Assembly (NCBI GenBank): GCA_015243575.1
Contig: CP042469.1
Coordinates: forward strand, 4,430,929-4,494,928
Length of the DNA stretch: 64,000 nucleotides
Origin: Clostridiales bacterium
GTDB lineage: Bacteria; Bacillota; Clostridia; Peptostreptococcales; Anaerovoracaceae
Reading direction: 5' to 3'
Below the pieces are notes generated by a model. The model ran no database searches. It was not told where the DNA came from and worked only from the letters and a program-made list of their open reading frames with translations. A program made the translations under genes and the position numbers. Positions 1-9,910 of the stretch are shown in pieces. The stretch's first letter is position 1; every line of letters begins with the position of its first letter.

Positions 1-2
1 TG

Positions 3-995
3 TCAATGCCGCTCTATTGTTCAGCAAGTATTTTGATTCTGTTCACGATGGTTGCAGGCATCCAGATGAACGGTGCCAAAAGGTGGCTTCCCATCGGCGG
101 CGGATTTACCATTTCAGTACCGGAGCTTGCAAGCTTATTGTTTGTTATTTCATTTGCGGGTTTTTTAGAACGATATCGAGGCAAGGGGACCAGCGGCTCG
201 TTAAAGATGATCCTGCTCGGTGCCTGCTCTCTGATGCTGCTAGTGATCATGCCGAGCATAGCGGCAGCGTTCATCGTGGCAATTACTTATGCTGTTTTGC
301 TGATCGCTGCCGTGGCAGAGAATCATTTCAGCGGAAACAGAAAAAATCAGTTTATTCTGCTCTCTTCTACCGGCACTGTTTCTGTAGGATTGCTGCTATA
401 CTACATACTGTCGAATTCCAATCGTGTGGAGCGTTTCTTGGGCTGGCTCCCTGGTGGAACAGAGGTGGATTATCAGCAAAATCTGGCAGGCATATGGCTT
501 TCTCTTTCCAAGTGGTTTGGCAAGACCAATGCTACCTATCAGGGGCATGGTTTGGGTATGATGCCCGATGTCACGGGGGAATATATCCTGATCAACGTAA
601 TTGCAACCCTCGGCTGGGCTGCAGGACTGATTTTAATCGCCCTGATCGGAATTTTTATTGTCAGAATGCTTCTGACAATAAAAAAGGTAAAACGTGGCTA
701 CGGATTTTGCCTGGCTCTGTCTGCCTGCACGATGCTATCTGCTCAGTTTGCATGCAATATCCTAATGAATTTTAGAATTTTGCCATCCATGGGCATTCCC
801 ATGCCGCTTGTGTCCTATGGCTATACGGGTTATATTGTCTGTATGGTCTATATAGGTATCATCTTGTCTGTCTGGAGAAGAAATAATTTGATCTCCTTCC
901 AGATGAATCGACAGGCAAAGTTTTCGCAGAATAGCGTTTTTCGTATGGAAGACGGCAGGCTTATCATCGATTTTAAAGCTTGGAGGCATCATTGA
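3..995 (+). CDS. FtsW/RodA/SpoVE-family SEDS protein (5' end outside the window)
   Basis: This is a polytopic membrane protein of the SEDS family, which polymerises lipid II glycan strands during division, elongation or spore cortex synthesis. The frame is already open at base 3, so the N-terminal membrane segments are missing; ATG at base 6 is probably internal. A GAKRWLPIGGG stretch near residue 24 and GIPMPLVSYGYTGY near residue 265 match the SEDS signatures (GAKRW and GIPLPFxSYGG). About eight hydrophobic segments are visible. The second signature ends SYGYTGY instead of SYGGSS, so this is a divergent member. An ECF sigma gene follows about 110 bp later. I cannot tell FtsW, RodA and SpoVE apart from this fragment. 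Confidence 0.85.
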   Translation, partial: SMPLYCSASILILFTMVAGIQMNGAKRWLPIGGGFTISVPELASLLFVISFAGFLERYRGKGTSGSLKMILLGACSLMLLVIMPSIAAAFIVAITYAVLLIAAVAENHFSGNRKNQFILLSSTGTVSVGLLLYYILSNSNRVERFLGWLPGGTEVDYQQNLAGIWLSLSKWFGKTNATYQGHGLGMMPDVTGEYILINVIATLGWAAGLILIALIGIFIVRMLLTIKKVKRGYGFCLALSACTMLSAQFACNILMNFRILPSMGIPMPLVSYGYTGYIVCMVYIGIILSVWRRNNLISFQMNRQAKFSQNSVFRMEDGRLIIDFKAWRHH

Positions 996-1105
996 CTGAC
1001 TTGAAATTTCCCTTATTTCTACAGTAATTGCAACGTGGGGCGTTTTTTGTTGTCTTTATGAATAACAGATCAATTATGAGAGGTGAATGATAGGAGGTAA
1101 CTGGT

Positions 1106-1666
1106 GTGGATGATGAAAAAATTATTGAATTATACTATGCCCGTTCGGAAACCGCCATCCATGAGACAGCACAAAAGTACGGCACTTACTGCACTCGGAT
1201 TGCGATGAATATTTTAGAAAACAAGGAGGATTCCGATGAGTGTGTCAGCGATGCCTATCTTAAAACATGGAATGCAATTCCTCCGCAGCGTCCGGTCGTC
1301 TTTCGATCGTTTTTGGGAAGAATCACGCGAAATTTATCGTTGAATCGTTATAAAGAACAGCACAGACAAAAGCGTGGGGGAAATGAAGTTCATTTGCTGC
1401 TCAGTGAACTGGAAGGCTGCCTTCCTTCCGAGAGCTCAGTGGAGTCTGAGTATGAGATGGGAAGTATTGCCAAACATCTTGACAGCTTCTTATATTCCAT
1501 TGATACAGAGCAGAGAATCTTGTTTGTACGACGTTACTGGTATGTTGATTCGATCTCATCCATAGCGAGACGGTTTGATATTAGTGAGAGCAAGGTGAAA
1601 TCCACACTGTTTCGTATCAGAAACAGATTGAGAGCCTATCTGGAGAAAGAGGGGGTTGTGATATGA
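1106..1666 (+). CDS. ECF-type RNA polymerase sigma factor
   Basis: This 186-residue protein has sigma-70 region 2 at about residues 19-85 (including the DAYLKTWNAIP stretch) and a region 4 helix-turn-helix at about 128-180 (SISSIARRFDISESKVKSTLFRIRNRL). It has no regions 1 or 3, as expected for an extracytoplasmic-function sigma. It should direct RNA polymerase to a small regulon under control of a membrane anti-sigma. The start is GTG, with TAGGAGG about 8 bases upstream. The stop overlaps the next gene's ATG by 4 bases (ATGA), so the two are translationally coupled. The signal it answers to cannot be read from the sequence. Confidence 0.9.
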   Translation: MDDEKIIELYYARSETAIHETAQKYGTYCTRIAMNILENKEDSDECVSDAYLKTWNAIPPQRPVVFRSFLGRITRNLSLNRYKEQHRQKRGGNEVHLLLSELEGCLPSESSVESEYEMGSIAKHLDSFLYSIDTEQRILFVRRYWYVDSISSIARRFDISESKVKSTLFRIRNRLRAYLEKEGVVI

Positions 1667-2862
1667 GAAAGAACAGCGAGAAATTGCTGGATGAAATCAG
1701 CATGATTGATGATAAACTGATTGCAGAGGCAGATACTCACAGCTTGAAGGGAAAGCCCGGAACGAAGAAAAAGAATCAATGGATCGGGTGGGCTGTCGCT
1801 GCTGCAGCTTGTGCGGTGATCGCTTTGACCATTGGATTCCTCCCGATCGAACAAGAGCCCTCCCCAATCCCATCGCCGGAAAAACCCACGGTTCCATCAC
1901 CGGGGCTATACCCAGAGCTCCCGATCCTTACCCTCAATGAGAACATGGGCGACTATGGCTTTGAAGGCTTTCTTGCGCATAACGCAAAAGAACTTTCCGG
2001 CGGAAATCCATGGTCTGAGGATGACAATATCACAACCCTGCCGGTGTTTCGGAATCCTGTAAGTTACGATCAAGCAGGAATGCCTGTTAAGGGACTGTCA
2101 ATGGAGGAAATGAAAGGGGCTGCTCTTGATGTGGCAACTTCTATGGGATTAGACGTGAATTCCGCTTCTATAAACTTGCAAGAGGATGAAGTTGTTATTA
2201 CCAGTGGTGATGTGGCCATCAAGACTGAAGCAAACGGCGCTGTTCGGATTGTTTTTGAAAATGGCATAAAGCTGCCGAAAGCGTACCGATTTACGTTCTA
2301 TGATACTTCGGAGCAGCAAGCCAGGGAGGTTATGAACTATCTTCTGAAAGAATATCAGCACGTTAGCGGGATCAAATCTCCTTCACTGGATCTGTTTGGA
2401 GATTACAATATTTATGGACAGAGGACCTTCTCTTATGAGGCCTTTGAATCGGAGGGAAATATAACTGACAGAATACTGGGGTATAACTTCAACCGGATAT
2501 CGTTTTCACCCGATGAGGACGGAAAGCTTTGGATCATAGATCGGCAGAAGGAAGATTTATCGAATAAACTTGGGGACTATCCCATTATAACAGTGCAGAA
2601 AGCGAGGGAACTCCTGCTCCAGAAAAAGTATCTTACCAGCGTTCCGGAAAAGATGCCAGGAGAGAAAATGATTGCTGGTGTGGAACTGATCTACCGAACG
2701 ACCAGGTATGATGAGATCTTTATGCCCTATTATCGCTTCCTGGTGGAGCTGCCTACCATGAAAATCGATGGTGGACTAAAAACCTTTGGCGCTTTTTATG
2801 TTCCTGCAGTAGACGAAAGATATCTGGCGAATATGCCGCTTTGGAACGAAAACTTCAACTGA
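1663..2862 (+). CDS. Single-pass membrane protein, probable anti-sigma factor
   Basis: This is a 399-residue protein with a roughly 38-residue cytoplasmic N-terminus, one membrane span at about residues 40-60, a Pro/Ser-rich linker and a large extracytoplasmic domain. Its start overlaps the ECF sigma stop by 4 bases. That arrangement and topology are typical of a cognate anti-sigma/sensor, though the N-terminus shows no clear zinc anti-sigma (HxxxCxxC) motif. I do not recognise the extracytoplasmic domain. An intrinsic terminator follows about 57 bp downstream and closes the two-gene unit. The anti-sigma role rests on context and topology. Confidence 0.7.
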   Translation: MRKNSEKLLDEISMIDDKLIAEADTHSLKGKPGTKKKNQWIGWAVAAAACAVIALTIGFLPIEQEPSPIPSPEKPTVPSPGLYPELPILTLNENMGDYGFEGFLAHNAKELSGGNPWSEDDNITTLPVFRNPVSYDQAGMPVKGLSMEEMKGAALDVATSMGLDVNSASINLQEDEVVITSGDVAIKTEANGAVRIVFENGIKLPKAYRFTFYDTSEQQAREVMNYLLKEYQHVSGIKSPSLDLFGDYNIYGQRTFSYEAFESEGNITDRILGYNFNRISFSPDEDGKLWIIDRQKEDLSNKLGDYPIITVQKARELLLQKKYLTSVPEKMPGEKMIAGVELIYRTTRYDEIFMPYYRFLVELPTMKIDGGLKTFGAFYVPAVDERYLANMPLWNENFN

Positions 2863-2918
2863 AAAGAGCCTTGTAATCCTGAAGAATCGGATCAATGATC
2901 CACCTTTAGACAGATCAC

Positions 2919-2950
2919 GCCCCTGTTTTGGAAGAACAGGGGCTTTTTTT
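2919..2950 (+). terminator. Intrinsic terminator after the sigma/anti-sigma pair
   Basis: A 9-bp perfect stem, GCCCCTGTT (2919-2927) with AACAGGGGC (2935-2943), is followed directly by seven T residues. This is a strong rho-independent terminator. Confidence 0.9.
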
Positions 2951-3126
2951 GCGGAAAAATAAGAGTAATTAGCTGAAATTTCAACGGTTTTGCTACAAGT
3001 TATTACAAAGTTACCCCTTAGAACAAATTATACTGACATTAGCATGCTATTTTGCTTACAAATGATGAGCAGCTTGTGCGAAGAAATCGTAAATTTGATT
3101 TCTACTGCAAAAAAGGGGTGATTGTA

Positions 3127-4962
3127 ATGGAATTATTATTAGAAAATGTGCGAAACACGTTGTTTGGCAGATTCTCCAAAGGACCAAGGGAAGCGTCAAG
3201 GTCAGCTGCAGGACAGTATGCCGGGATAGCAGCAATTCTTCTCAGCTCTATCCTGCTGGGAAGGACAGCTCTTTTCTTTGCCGTTTTTCCCTGTGGAATT
3301 GCATTGATTACGGTGTTGTTACATAAGAGCAGAGCAAATATTTACACCATGCCTCTTGTTCTGGGAGGCCTTTTAACCCATTATGGGACAGGCTATGAGA
3401 TTTGGGGAGATGCAATTGCAATTGTAATTTGTGGTATCTTGTTCTTTTTAACCGGAAGGTTAAAAATCAACCTTTTGATAAAAGCCTTCACAGCAGCAGC
3501 GATCATGGTATTGACAAAATCAATTTATTTCTTTACAACTCAGCTTGTTTTTATGTTTGATATTTTTATGATTTTCATTGAAGCGCTTTTAATTCTGGCA
3601 TTTGTTTATGTCTTTCACCGCTTTTACGGACTGCTTGACAAAGGGAAAAAAAATACAGGAACCATGGCGGAGGGAATCATTGCTTCTGCGGCGGCTATTG
3701 TACTCATGGCTGGAGGGATTGGAATTGAGACAGTTTGGGTGTTTTCGCCAGTCTATTTCTTTGCCCTTTTTATTACACTTCTGCTGGGATACAAGATTGG
3801 AATTATGGAAGGAGGGGTTACCGGAATCGTTGCGGGAATGACTGCGGTACTCGTAACATCGGAGTCTCCTGCTCTCATCGGAATTTTTGCCTGCGCGGGG
3901 CTGACCGCAGGGTTTTTCAAGGGATTGAATCGGATCGCTGCAGGAATGTGTTTCGCAGCGGTATGCATCGCCTTTGGGCTGATCAAAGGATATCCTGAGC
4001 TTTATCTTTCCATATATGATCCGATTCTTGCGGCTTTTGTGTTCATGATCATTCCAAAGAGAGCAATGGGGCAAATCGAATTGCTTCTCGCAAAGATCAG
4101 GCAGGATCATATCTATGAAGAGCTGACTGCCCGGGATCGGATGCAGCTCACTTTAGGAAGATATCTGGACGCATTCGAAAAATTATCGTCTCTCTATAGT
4201 TCGAATCGCAATCGGAATAATATTATCGCACTGCAATTCCGCGGTATGGTCAAAGTAACAAAATCCATGATCGAATCGCTGGAACAGACCGATCCATGCA
4301 TTCTCCCTTCAAAAGAAAAGTACCGTGTCCGTGTAGGTGTCTCAGGTTATGCCAAGGAACGGAATATTTCGGGGGATAGTTATATTTGTGCCGACCTGAA
4401 GGAAGGCGATTACATGATCGCCTTGAGCGATGGTATGGGTAAGGGAGAAAGCGCTTCGAGAGAAAGTGCGCTGACCATAACTTCACTTTATAACTTGATG
4501 AAAGCGGGCTTTGACGTAGAGCTGGCGCTAAAGACCATCAATTCTCTTCTGCTGTTTAAATCTACGGAAGAGATCTTCTCTACTGTGGATCTTGGCCTGT
4601 TCAATAAATATACGGGGAAGCTAAAGCTGTTTAAAATCGGTGCTGCGGCAACCTTTATCAAACGAGGTGATAAAGTCGAGACCGTCAAGGTTTCTGCGCT
4701 GCCCATGGGCATCGTCGACAGTATACGAATCAATCATATAGAATTTCAGGCGAGAAAGGGCGATGAGATCATCATCGTGTCCGACGGAATTACTGAGGCC
4801 GACAGAAATGACGGACAAATGGACTGGATTAGAGAGACCATCTCTGCAATCCGCTCAAAAGACCCTCAAACCATGTCTGACCTGATTATTAATAAAGCGG
4901 TAGAACGCTACGGCATCAAAGAGAAAGATGACATGACCGTCATCACCGCAATTATAAATTAG
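3127..4962 (+). CDS. spoIIE: Stage II sporulation protein E-like PP2C phosphatase (short form)
   Basis: SpoIIE is a membrane PP2C-family phosphatase that dephosphorylates SpoIIAA and so releases sigma-F in the forespore. Residues about 30-305 form a multi-span hydrophobic domain. Residues about 400-611 form the phosphatase domain, with GDSY, SDGMGKGESASRES, a KIGAA stretch, VSDGITEAD and DDMTVI metal-site motifs. I start at ATG 3127, after AAGGGGTG; the frame is open 25 codons further upstream without a good ribosome site. At 611 residues it is much shorter than Bacillus SpoIIE (about 830). The deficit lies in the linker between membrane and phosphatase domains, the region used in Bacillus for oligomerisation and FtsZ contact. 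Its position near tilS and ftsH matches the classical spoIIE locus. Confidence 0.88.
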   Translation: MELLLENVRNTLFGRFSKGPREASRSAAGQYAGIAAILLSSILLGRTALFFAVFPCGIALITVLLHKSRANIYTMPLVLGGLLTHYGTGYEIWGDAIAIVICGILFFLTGRLKINLLIKAFTAAAIMVLTKSIYFFTTQLVFMFDIFMIFIEALLILAFVYVFHRFYGLLDKGKKNTGTMAEGIIASAAAIVLMAGGIGIETVWVFSPVYFFALFITLLLGYKIGIMEGGVTGIVAGMTAVLVTSESPALIGIFACAGLTAGFFKGLNRIAAGMCFAAVCIAFGLIKGYPELYLSIYDPILAAFVFMIIPKRAMGQIELLLAKIRQDHIYEELTARDRMQLTLGRYLDAFEKLSSLYSSNRNRNNIIALQFRGMVKVTKSMIESLEQTDPCILPSKEKYRVRVGVSGYAKERNISGDSYICADLKEGDYMIALSDGMGKGESASRESALTITSLYNLMKAGFDVELALKTINSLLLFKSTEEIFSTVDLGLFNKYTGKLKLFKIGAAATFIKRGDKVETVKVSALPMGIVDSIRINHIEFQARKGDEIIIVSDGITEADRNDGQMDWIRETISAIRSKDPQTMSDLIINKAVERYGIKEKDDMTVITAIIN

Positions 4963-5211
4963 GGAGGCACTGATTCCTTACGTGCGTACAGCTGACCGTC
5001 TAATTACTCTGGAATATGGAATATAATGGTTGTTCTTGCATGATGGATTCGCTAGTGATAATATGATATCCGCTGTAATACCGAGGGGCAGCATTTTCGT
5101 TTGACAATAGAAGCCTTATCAAAGAAAATATGATAAAATTTCTGATTGGTCAACATAAGTTGTTCGAGGAACGCAGACAATAAATAAAACGGTATAACGG
5201 AGGATAAGAAA

Positions 5212-6045
5212 ATGGAATTATGGATTACAGAACAGCAGAATGAGGACGTCAATTTTACCTGCAGGGTAAAAAGAACTATATACTCAGAAAAAACTGAATT
5301 TCAGCAAGTGGACATTATGGAGACGGAATATTTCGGAAAGATGATGGTTCTGGATGGCGTGATTCAGACCACAACCTTTGATGAATTCGTATATCATGAA
5401 ATGATTGTTCACGTTCCGATGCTCTCCCATCCCGACCCAAAGAGGATTCTGGTCATCGGAGGAGGAGACGGAGGAAGTGTTCGTGAAATCATACGGCACA
5501 AAAGTGTGGAAAAGGTGGACTGGGTTGACATTGACGGCAGGGTGATCGAAATCTGCAAAGCCTATCTGCCGGAGTGGAATAGTACGGTTTGGGGCAGCCC
5601 GCTTGTAGAACAAAAAACCGAAGATGGACTGAAGCATATGAAGGAATCTCAGGGGATGTATGATGTCATTATCGTGGATTGCTCTGACCCTGTGGGGCCA
5701 GGAGAGCTTCTTTTCACCTATGAGTTTTATAAAGACATTTTCGGTGCGCTGAAAGAGGATGGTTTATTTGTACAACAAACCGAATCTCCTTTTTATCATA
5801 GAGAGCTGATCAAAAGAATCCAGAAGGACGTTAAGTCCATCTATCCGATCACCGGACTTTATACAGCAAACATTCCGACCTATCCCAGCGGGCTTCACTG
5901 CTTTACCATCGGTTCTAAGAAGTATGATCCGGCAAGTCCGGTTCGCTTCGCGGATTTTGAGCCTCGTTGGTACACGGCAAAGACTCATGAAGCCAGCTTT
6001 GTTCTTCCCCGGTTTGTCGAAGAACTGACCGAAACGGAGTACTAG
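5212..6045 (+). CDS. speE: Spermidine synthase (polyamine aminopropyltransferase)
   Basis: This enzyme transfers the aminopropyl group of decarboxylated S-adenosylmethionine to putrescine in the cytosol. It has 277 residues, the usual length. GGGDGGS (83-89) is the nucleotide-binding loop, VDIDG (105-109) the acidic ribose-binding strand, and VDCSDPVGPGELLFT (155-169) contains the catalytic Asp region of the family. ACGGAGGA lies at suitable spacing before the ATG. No speD or speA lies nearby, so the substrate supply must be encoded elsewhere. The gene sits between spoIIE and tilS, where it is not part of the classical gene order. Confidence 0.93.
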   Translation: MELWITEQQNEDVNFTCRVKRTIYSEKTEFQQVDIMETEYFGKMMVLDGVIQTTTFDEFVYHEMIVHVPMLSHPDPKRILVIGGGDGGSVREIIRHKSVEKVDWVDIDGRVIEICKAYLPEWNSTVWGSPLVEQKTEDGLKHMKESQGMYDVIIVDCSDPVGPGELLFTYEFYKDIFGALKEDGLFVQQTESPFYHRELIKRIQKDVKSIYPITGLYTANIPTYPSGLHCFTIGSKKYDPASPVRFADFEPRWYTAKTHEASFVLPRFVEELTETEY

Positions 6046-6097
6046 CCTGCTTCATTATTGTATCTGTCCATCGTGGTTAAAACATGTTACAATGATT

Positions 6098-6154
6098 TAG
6101 GAAACGCTGATTCATTCCAACCAGCTGCGCACACCTGCCATTCAATCAGCGCGT
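6098..6154. repeat. Imperfect hairpin repeat, copy a (GGAA-CGCTG family)
   Basis: The left arm AACGCTGATT and right arm AATCAGCGCGT (6144-6154) flank a loop of about 30 nt. The left arm TAGGAAACGCTGATTCATTC closely resembles sequences at 45815 and, in reverse, at 23874. It lies in the speE-tilS gap. Confidence 0.55.
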
Positions 6155-6204
6155 ATGGAGACCGCAGGCCGGCTGATGAAAGGAAGGACTGTTAAAACAA
6201 CGGG

Positions 6205-7653
6205 ATGATTAAGGATAAGGTTAAAGATACAATTGTAAAAAACAATCTGATTGAACATGGTGAGCACATCGTAATCGGACTCTCCGGAGGCCCCGATTCG
6301 GTGTGCCTTTTTCATATCCTTCAAAGCCTGAAGGAAGAATGGGATCTGGGAATTGATGCTGTTCATATTAACCATGGACTCAGACCCGGTGCAGCGGAGC
6401 AGGATCAAAAGTACACGGAAGACCTCTGCAAATCTTATCATGTGCCGTGTCATACCTTCATCTATGATGTAAAAAAGATTGCTGCTGAAACAGGGGCTTC
6501 CAGTGAAGATGCCGGAAGACAGGTACGCTATCAGTCTTTCGCATTAGTAGCAGAAAAAATTGCATGTGAAACAGGAAAAACAGTAAAGATCGCGGTAGCC
6601 CAGAACATGAATGATCAAGCGGAAACGGTTCTGATGAGAATTCTTCGCGGAACCGGTACGGAAGGACTCTGCGGGATAGAATATCTGCGAAATGACCCGG
6701 ACAGAGGAACCCTCATCCGGCCATTATTAGATATCACACGGGAGGAAATAGAAGCGTATTGCTGCGAACACAAGCTGGAGCCGCAGATTGATCTTACCAA
6801 TCTTGAGCCGCTTTACACAAGGAACAAGATCAGACTGGAGTTGCTGCCGTATTTATCGGAGCAGTTTAATCCCAACATCACCACGGTGTTAAACCGTCTT
6901 TCTGCGATTGCAAAAGAGGATAAGGCATATTTCAGCGGGAAGGTAAATGTTCTTATTGAAGAGCATGCTGAATTCGGATCGAATTCTGTGCGGATGTCGG
7001 TGAATCTTCTGAAGGAGCTTGAGCCTGCTCTCCGGCATCGTGTTGTGAAGGGCTTGTTTGAACGGATTGGTCTTGTAAGGGATATGGGCTCGGTTCATCT
7101 GGAACAGGCAGATGAACTTCTGATAGAGGGTAAAACCTCGGCTTCTACAGACTTTCCCATGGGGTACGGCATGAGAATTCAATATGGCAAGGTTGAGTTT
7201 TACAAGAAGGCGAAAACGGAAAAGAATTCTTTTGAATATGAAATAAATATTAACAAGGAAGGCAAAATACAAATCAGTGAATTAAATGCCGAAATCGGGG
7301 TAAAAATTCTAAGCAGACAGAATTGGGTTTCATGGAGAAAAAAAGAGAAGTTCGGTGGTAACAATGAAATTTGCAGCCTCAGCCTGGAGAAATTAATGGC
7401 TTCCCAAGTGACTCCGATTCTACGCACGAGAAAACCGGGTGATTATATCGTCCCTTTTGGTATGAGAGGACGAAAAAAACTGCAGGATTTCTTTGTTGAT
7501 GCAAAAATTGACAAGCTGGATCGTGACCGGATACCCATCGTATCAATCGGTGCGGAAGTGATCTGGATTGTAGGCAGCCGAACCAGCGAGAATTTTAAGG
7601 TGGAGGATGCAACAGAACAAATCATTGTACTTGAATATTGCACAAAAACATGA
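6205..7653 (+). CDS. tilS: tRNA(Ile)-lysidine synthetase TilS
   Basis: TilS modifies C34 of the CAU anticodon of an isoleucine tRNA to lysidine, changing its codon from AUG to AUA; it is essential in most bacteria. The N-terminal PP-loop ATPase domain carries SGGPDS at residues 27-32 and a conserved HINHGLR stretch. The C-terminal portion has the TilS substrate-binding domain, ending in RKPGDYIVPFGMRGRKKLQDFF. Length (482 residues) is normal. In many Firmicutes tilS is followed by hpt and then ftsH; here hpt is absent and ftsH starts 165 bp later. The start is ATG 6205 with only a modest upstream purine run. Confidence 0.93.
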   Translation: MIKDKVKDTIVKNNLIEHGEHIVIGLSGGPDSVCLFHILQSLKEEWDLGIDAVHINHGLRPGAAEQDQKYTEDLCKSYHVPCHTFIYDVKKIAAETGASSEDAGRQVRYQSFALVAEKIACETGKTVKIAVAQNMNDQAETVLMRILRGTGTEGLCGIEYLRNDPDRGTLIRPLLDITREEIEAYCCEHKLEPQIDLTNLEPLYTRNKIRLELLPYLSEQFNPNITTVLNRLSAIAKEDKAYFSGKVNVLIEEHAEFGSNSVRMSVNLLKELEPALRHRVVKGLFERIGLVRDMGSVHLEQADELLIEGKTSASTDFPMGYGMRIQYGKVEFYKKAKTEKNSFEYEININKEGKIQISELNAEIGVKILSRQNWVSWRKKEKFGGNNEICSLSLEKLMASQVTPILRTRKPGDYIVPFGMRGRKKLQDFFVDAKIDKLDRDRIPIVSIGAEVIWIVGSRTSENFKVEDATEQIIVLEYCTKT

Positions 7654-7662
7654 TAAAATTTT

Positions 7663-7692
7663 TTGACTGGGCAAAAAAACGTTCAGTACAAT
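7663..7692 (+). promoter_or_regulatory. Candidate sigma-A promoter for ftsH
   Basis: TTGACT (7663-7668) and TACAAT (7687-7692) are separated by 18 bp, about 125 bp before the ftsH start. This is a consensus match only. Confidence 0.45.
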
Positions 7693-7818
7693 TAGAACAA
7701 ATGTTAGAATTCTGCAGTAATGCTGCAGGTATAAATTTTCTGCAGAAGCAATACAATGCCATTGATTAATACATAATTATGGCGAAGCAGAGAGTCCAAG
7801 AAAGGGGAACAACAGACA

Positions 7819-9831
7819 TTGAATAGAGTCGTTAAAAATTTGGGGATATATGTTGTAATCTTTGGATTGGTTCTGGCGATGGCATGGTTTTACCAGGGGA
7901 CGCCGGAACAGGAAGTAAAGGAAGTTGACTTTTCCAAATTTGCAACTGAACTGAAGAACGAAAATGTGGAATCGATGACGATCAATGATCGGGTCTTGAA
8001 CGGTACGCTTAAGAACGGAGATAAGATCGTTGCCTATGCACCGTCGGTTCTGGAAATTAATATGCTCAATGAGCAGTACATCTTCCCGCAGATGGAAGAG
8101 GGGAAGATTACGCTTAACAGTGATGAACCCAAAACAACTCCGTGGATTGTATCACTGCTGCCTACGATTATCATGGTTGCAATCCTGATCATCTTCTGGT
8201 TTGTTTTTATGAATCAGGGACAGGGCGGCGGCGGAAAGGTGATGTCTTTCGGCAAGAGCAGAGCCAAGCTTCACAAAGAAGACGAATTGAAAAAGGTTAC
8301 CTTCGATGATGTGGCCGGGCTTGAGGAAGAGAAAGAAGAGCTTGAAGAGGTGGTTGACTTCCTCAAGAATCCTAAGAAGTATTATGCCCTGGGCGCAAGA
8401 ATACCGAAGGGAATCCTGCTGGTAGGCCCTCCGGGAACAGGAAAAACCTATATCTCCAAGGCTGCTGCAGGAGAAGCGGGCGTGCCGTTTTTCAGTATCA
8501 GCGGTTCTGATTTCGTTGAAATGTTTGTCGGAGTTGGAGCTTCCAGAGTAAGAGATTTATTTGAACAAGCTAAGAAAAATTCACCCTGTATCATCTTCAT
8601 CGATGAAATTGATGCTGTGGGAAGAAAAAGAGGCGCTGGCCTAGGCGGTGGTCATGACGAAAGAGAGCAGACCTTAAATCAGCTTTTGGTGGAAATGGAC
8701 GGTTTTGGTGAGAATGCAGGAATTATTATCTTGGCGGCAACGAACAGACCGGACATTCTGGACCCGGCGCTACTGCGTCCCGGTCGATTCGACCGTCAGG
8801 TGGTCATTGGAATTCCGGATATCAAAGGAAGAGAAGCGATCTTCCGGGTACATTCCAAAAATAAGCCGCTGGATGAGTCGGTTGATCCCAAAGTCTTAGC
8901 AAGAAGAACCCCGGGCTTTACACCGGCGGACATCGAGAATATGCTCAACGAAGCAGCCTTGCTTACCGCAAGAAGAAACGGCAAAAAGATTCGAATGGAT
9001 GAAATCGAAGAAGCCGTTACGAAGGTAATTGCAGGCCCTGAGAAGAAGAGCAGAGTGATCAGTGAAAGCGAAAGAAAGCTTACCGCATATCATGAAGCAG
9101 GTCATGCACTGGTTGCCAGAATGATGCCCAATACCGATCCTGTACATCAGGTGACAATTATACCGAGAGGAAGAGCCGGCGGATTTACAATGATTCTTCC
9201 GAAAGAGGATAAATATTACGCCACAAAGACCACAATGACGGAACAGATCGTTCATCTTCTGGGAGGCCGTGTGGCTGAAAAACTAACGCTGAACGACATC
9301 AGTACCGGAGCCAGCAACGACATCGAGAGAGCGACAGAAATAGCACGCGGTATGGTAACGAAATACGGTTTCAGTGAAAGACTGGGTCCTGTGAATTACA
9401 GCTCATCGGATGAAGTGTTCCTGGGTAAGGATTTTTCCACGAGAAAGAACTACTCGGAAGAAATGGCATCGGAAATCGACGAAGAGATCCGTACCATTGT
9501 GGAAGATGCCTATTCGACAGCAGAAAAGCTGCTGACAGAAAATATCGATATGCTTCACACCATTGCCAAGACATTGCTCGAGATTGAGACTCTTGATGGA
9601 GAGCAGTTTGAAGCGCTGTTCACAGGTGCAAAAACATCTAAGCAGCTCATCGAGGAAGTTCACCATATGGAACGAGCCATTGAAGAAGCCAATGCTTTGG
9701 AAGCAGCCATGGAACTGGAAGACGAAGAGCCTGCAGATGAAGAAAATGATGAACAGGAAGAGAGCGAAGCGGCAGGTACCGACTCAGATGAGTCAGATCC
9801 TGGAAGCATAGGACCTGAAGGAAAACGATAA
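7819..9831 (+). CDS. ftsH: ATP-dependent zinc metalloprotease FtsH
   Basis: FtsH is a hexameric membrane-anchored AAA+ protease that degrades misfolded membrane proteins and short-lived regulators. Two spans (about residues 8-24 and 110-130) flank an extracytoplasmic domain. The AAA domain has Walker A GPPGTGKT (203-210), Walker B IIFIDEID (258-265) and a second-region-of-homology box (307-326, ending RPGRFDR). The zinc site is HEAGH (425-429). The C-terminal tail is strongly acidic. The start is TTG 7819 after AAAGGGG. Length is 670 residues, close to the family norm. Confidence 0.97.
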   Translation: MNRVVKNLGIYVVIFGLVLAMAWFYQGTPEQEVKEVDFSKFATELKNENVESMTINDRVLNGTLKNGDKIVAYAPSVLEINMLNEQYIFPQMEEGKITLNSDEPKTTPWIVSLLPTIIMVAILIIFWFVFMNQGQGGGGKVMSFGKSRAKLHKEDELKKVTFDDVAGLEEEKEELEEVVDFLKNPKKYYALGARIPKGILLVGPPGTGKTYISKAAAGEAGVPFFSISGSDFVEMFVGVGASRVRDLFEQAKKNSPCIIFIDEIDAVGRKRGAGLGGGHDEREQTLNQLLVEMDGFGENAGIIILAATNRPDILDPALLRPGRFDRQVVIGIPDIKGREAIFRVHSKNKPLDESVDPKVLARRTPGFTPADIENMLNEAALLTARRNGKKIRMDEIEEAVTKVIAGPEKKSRVISESERKLTAYHEAGHALVARMMPNTDPVHQVTIIPRGRAGGFTMILPKEDKYYATKTTMTEQIVHLLGGRVAEKLTLNDISTGASNDIERATEIARGMVTKYGFSERLGPVNYSSSDEVFLGKDFSTRKNYSEEMASEIDEEIRTIVEDAYSTAEKLLTENIDMLHTIAKTLLEIETLDGEQFEALFTGAKTSKQLIEEVHHMERAIEEANALEAAMELEDEEPADEENDEQEESEAAGTDSDESDPGSIGPEGKR

Positions 9832-9842
9832 CTGAATTTTGG

Positions 9843-9868
9843 GGCAGGTAATTTACCTGCCTCTTTTA
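9843..9868 (+). terminator. Intrinsic terminator after ftsH
   Basis: GGCAGGTA (9843-9850) pairs with TACCTGCC (9854-9861), followed by TCTTTTAT, 10 bp after the ftsH stop codon. Confidence 0.75.
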
Positions 9869-9910
9869 TAGGAAACGCTTCCGTTGGCGTTTGCAATGGT
9901 GAGGTATAGT

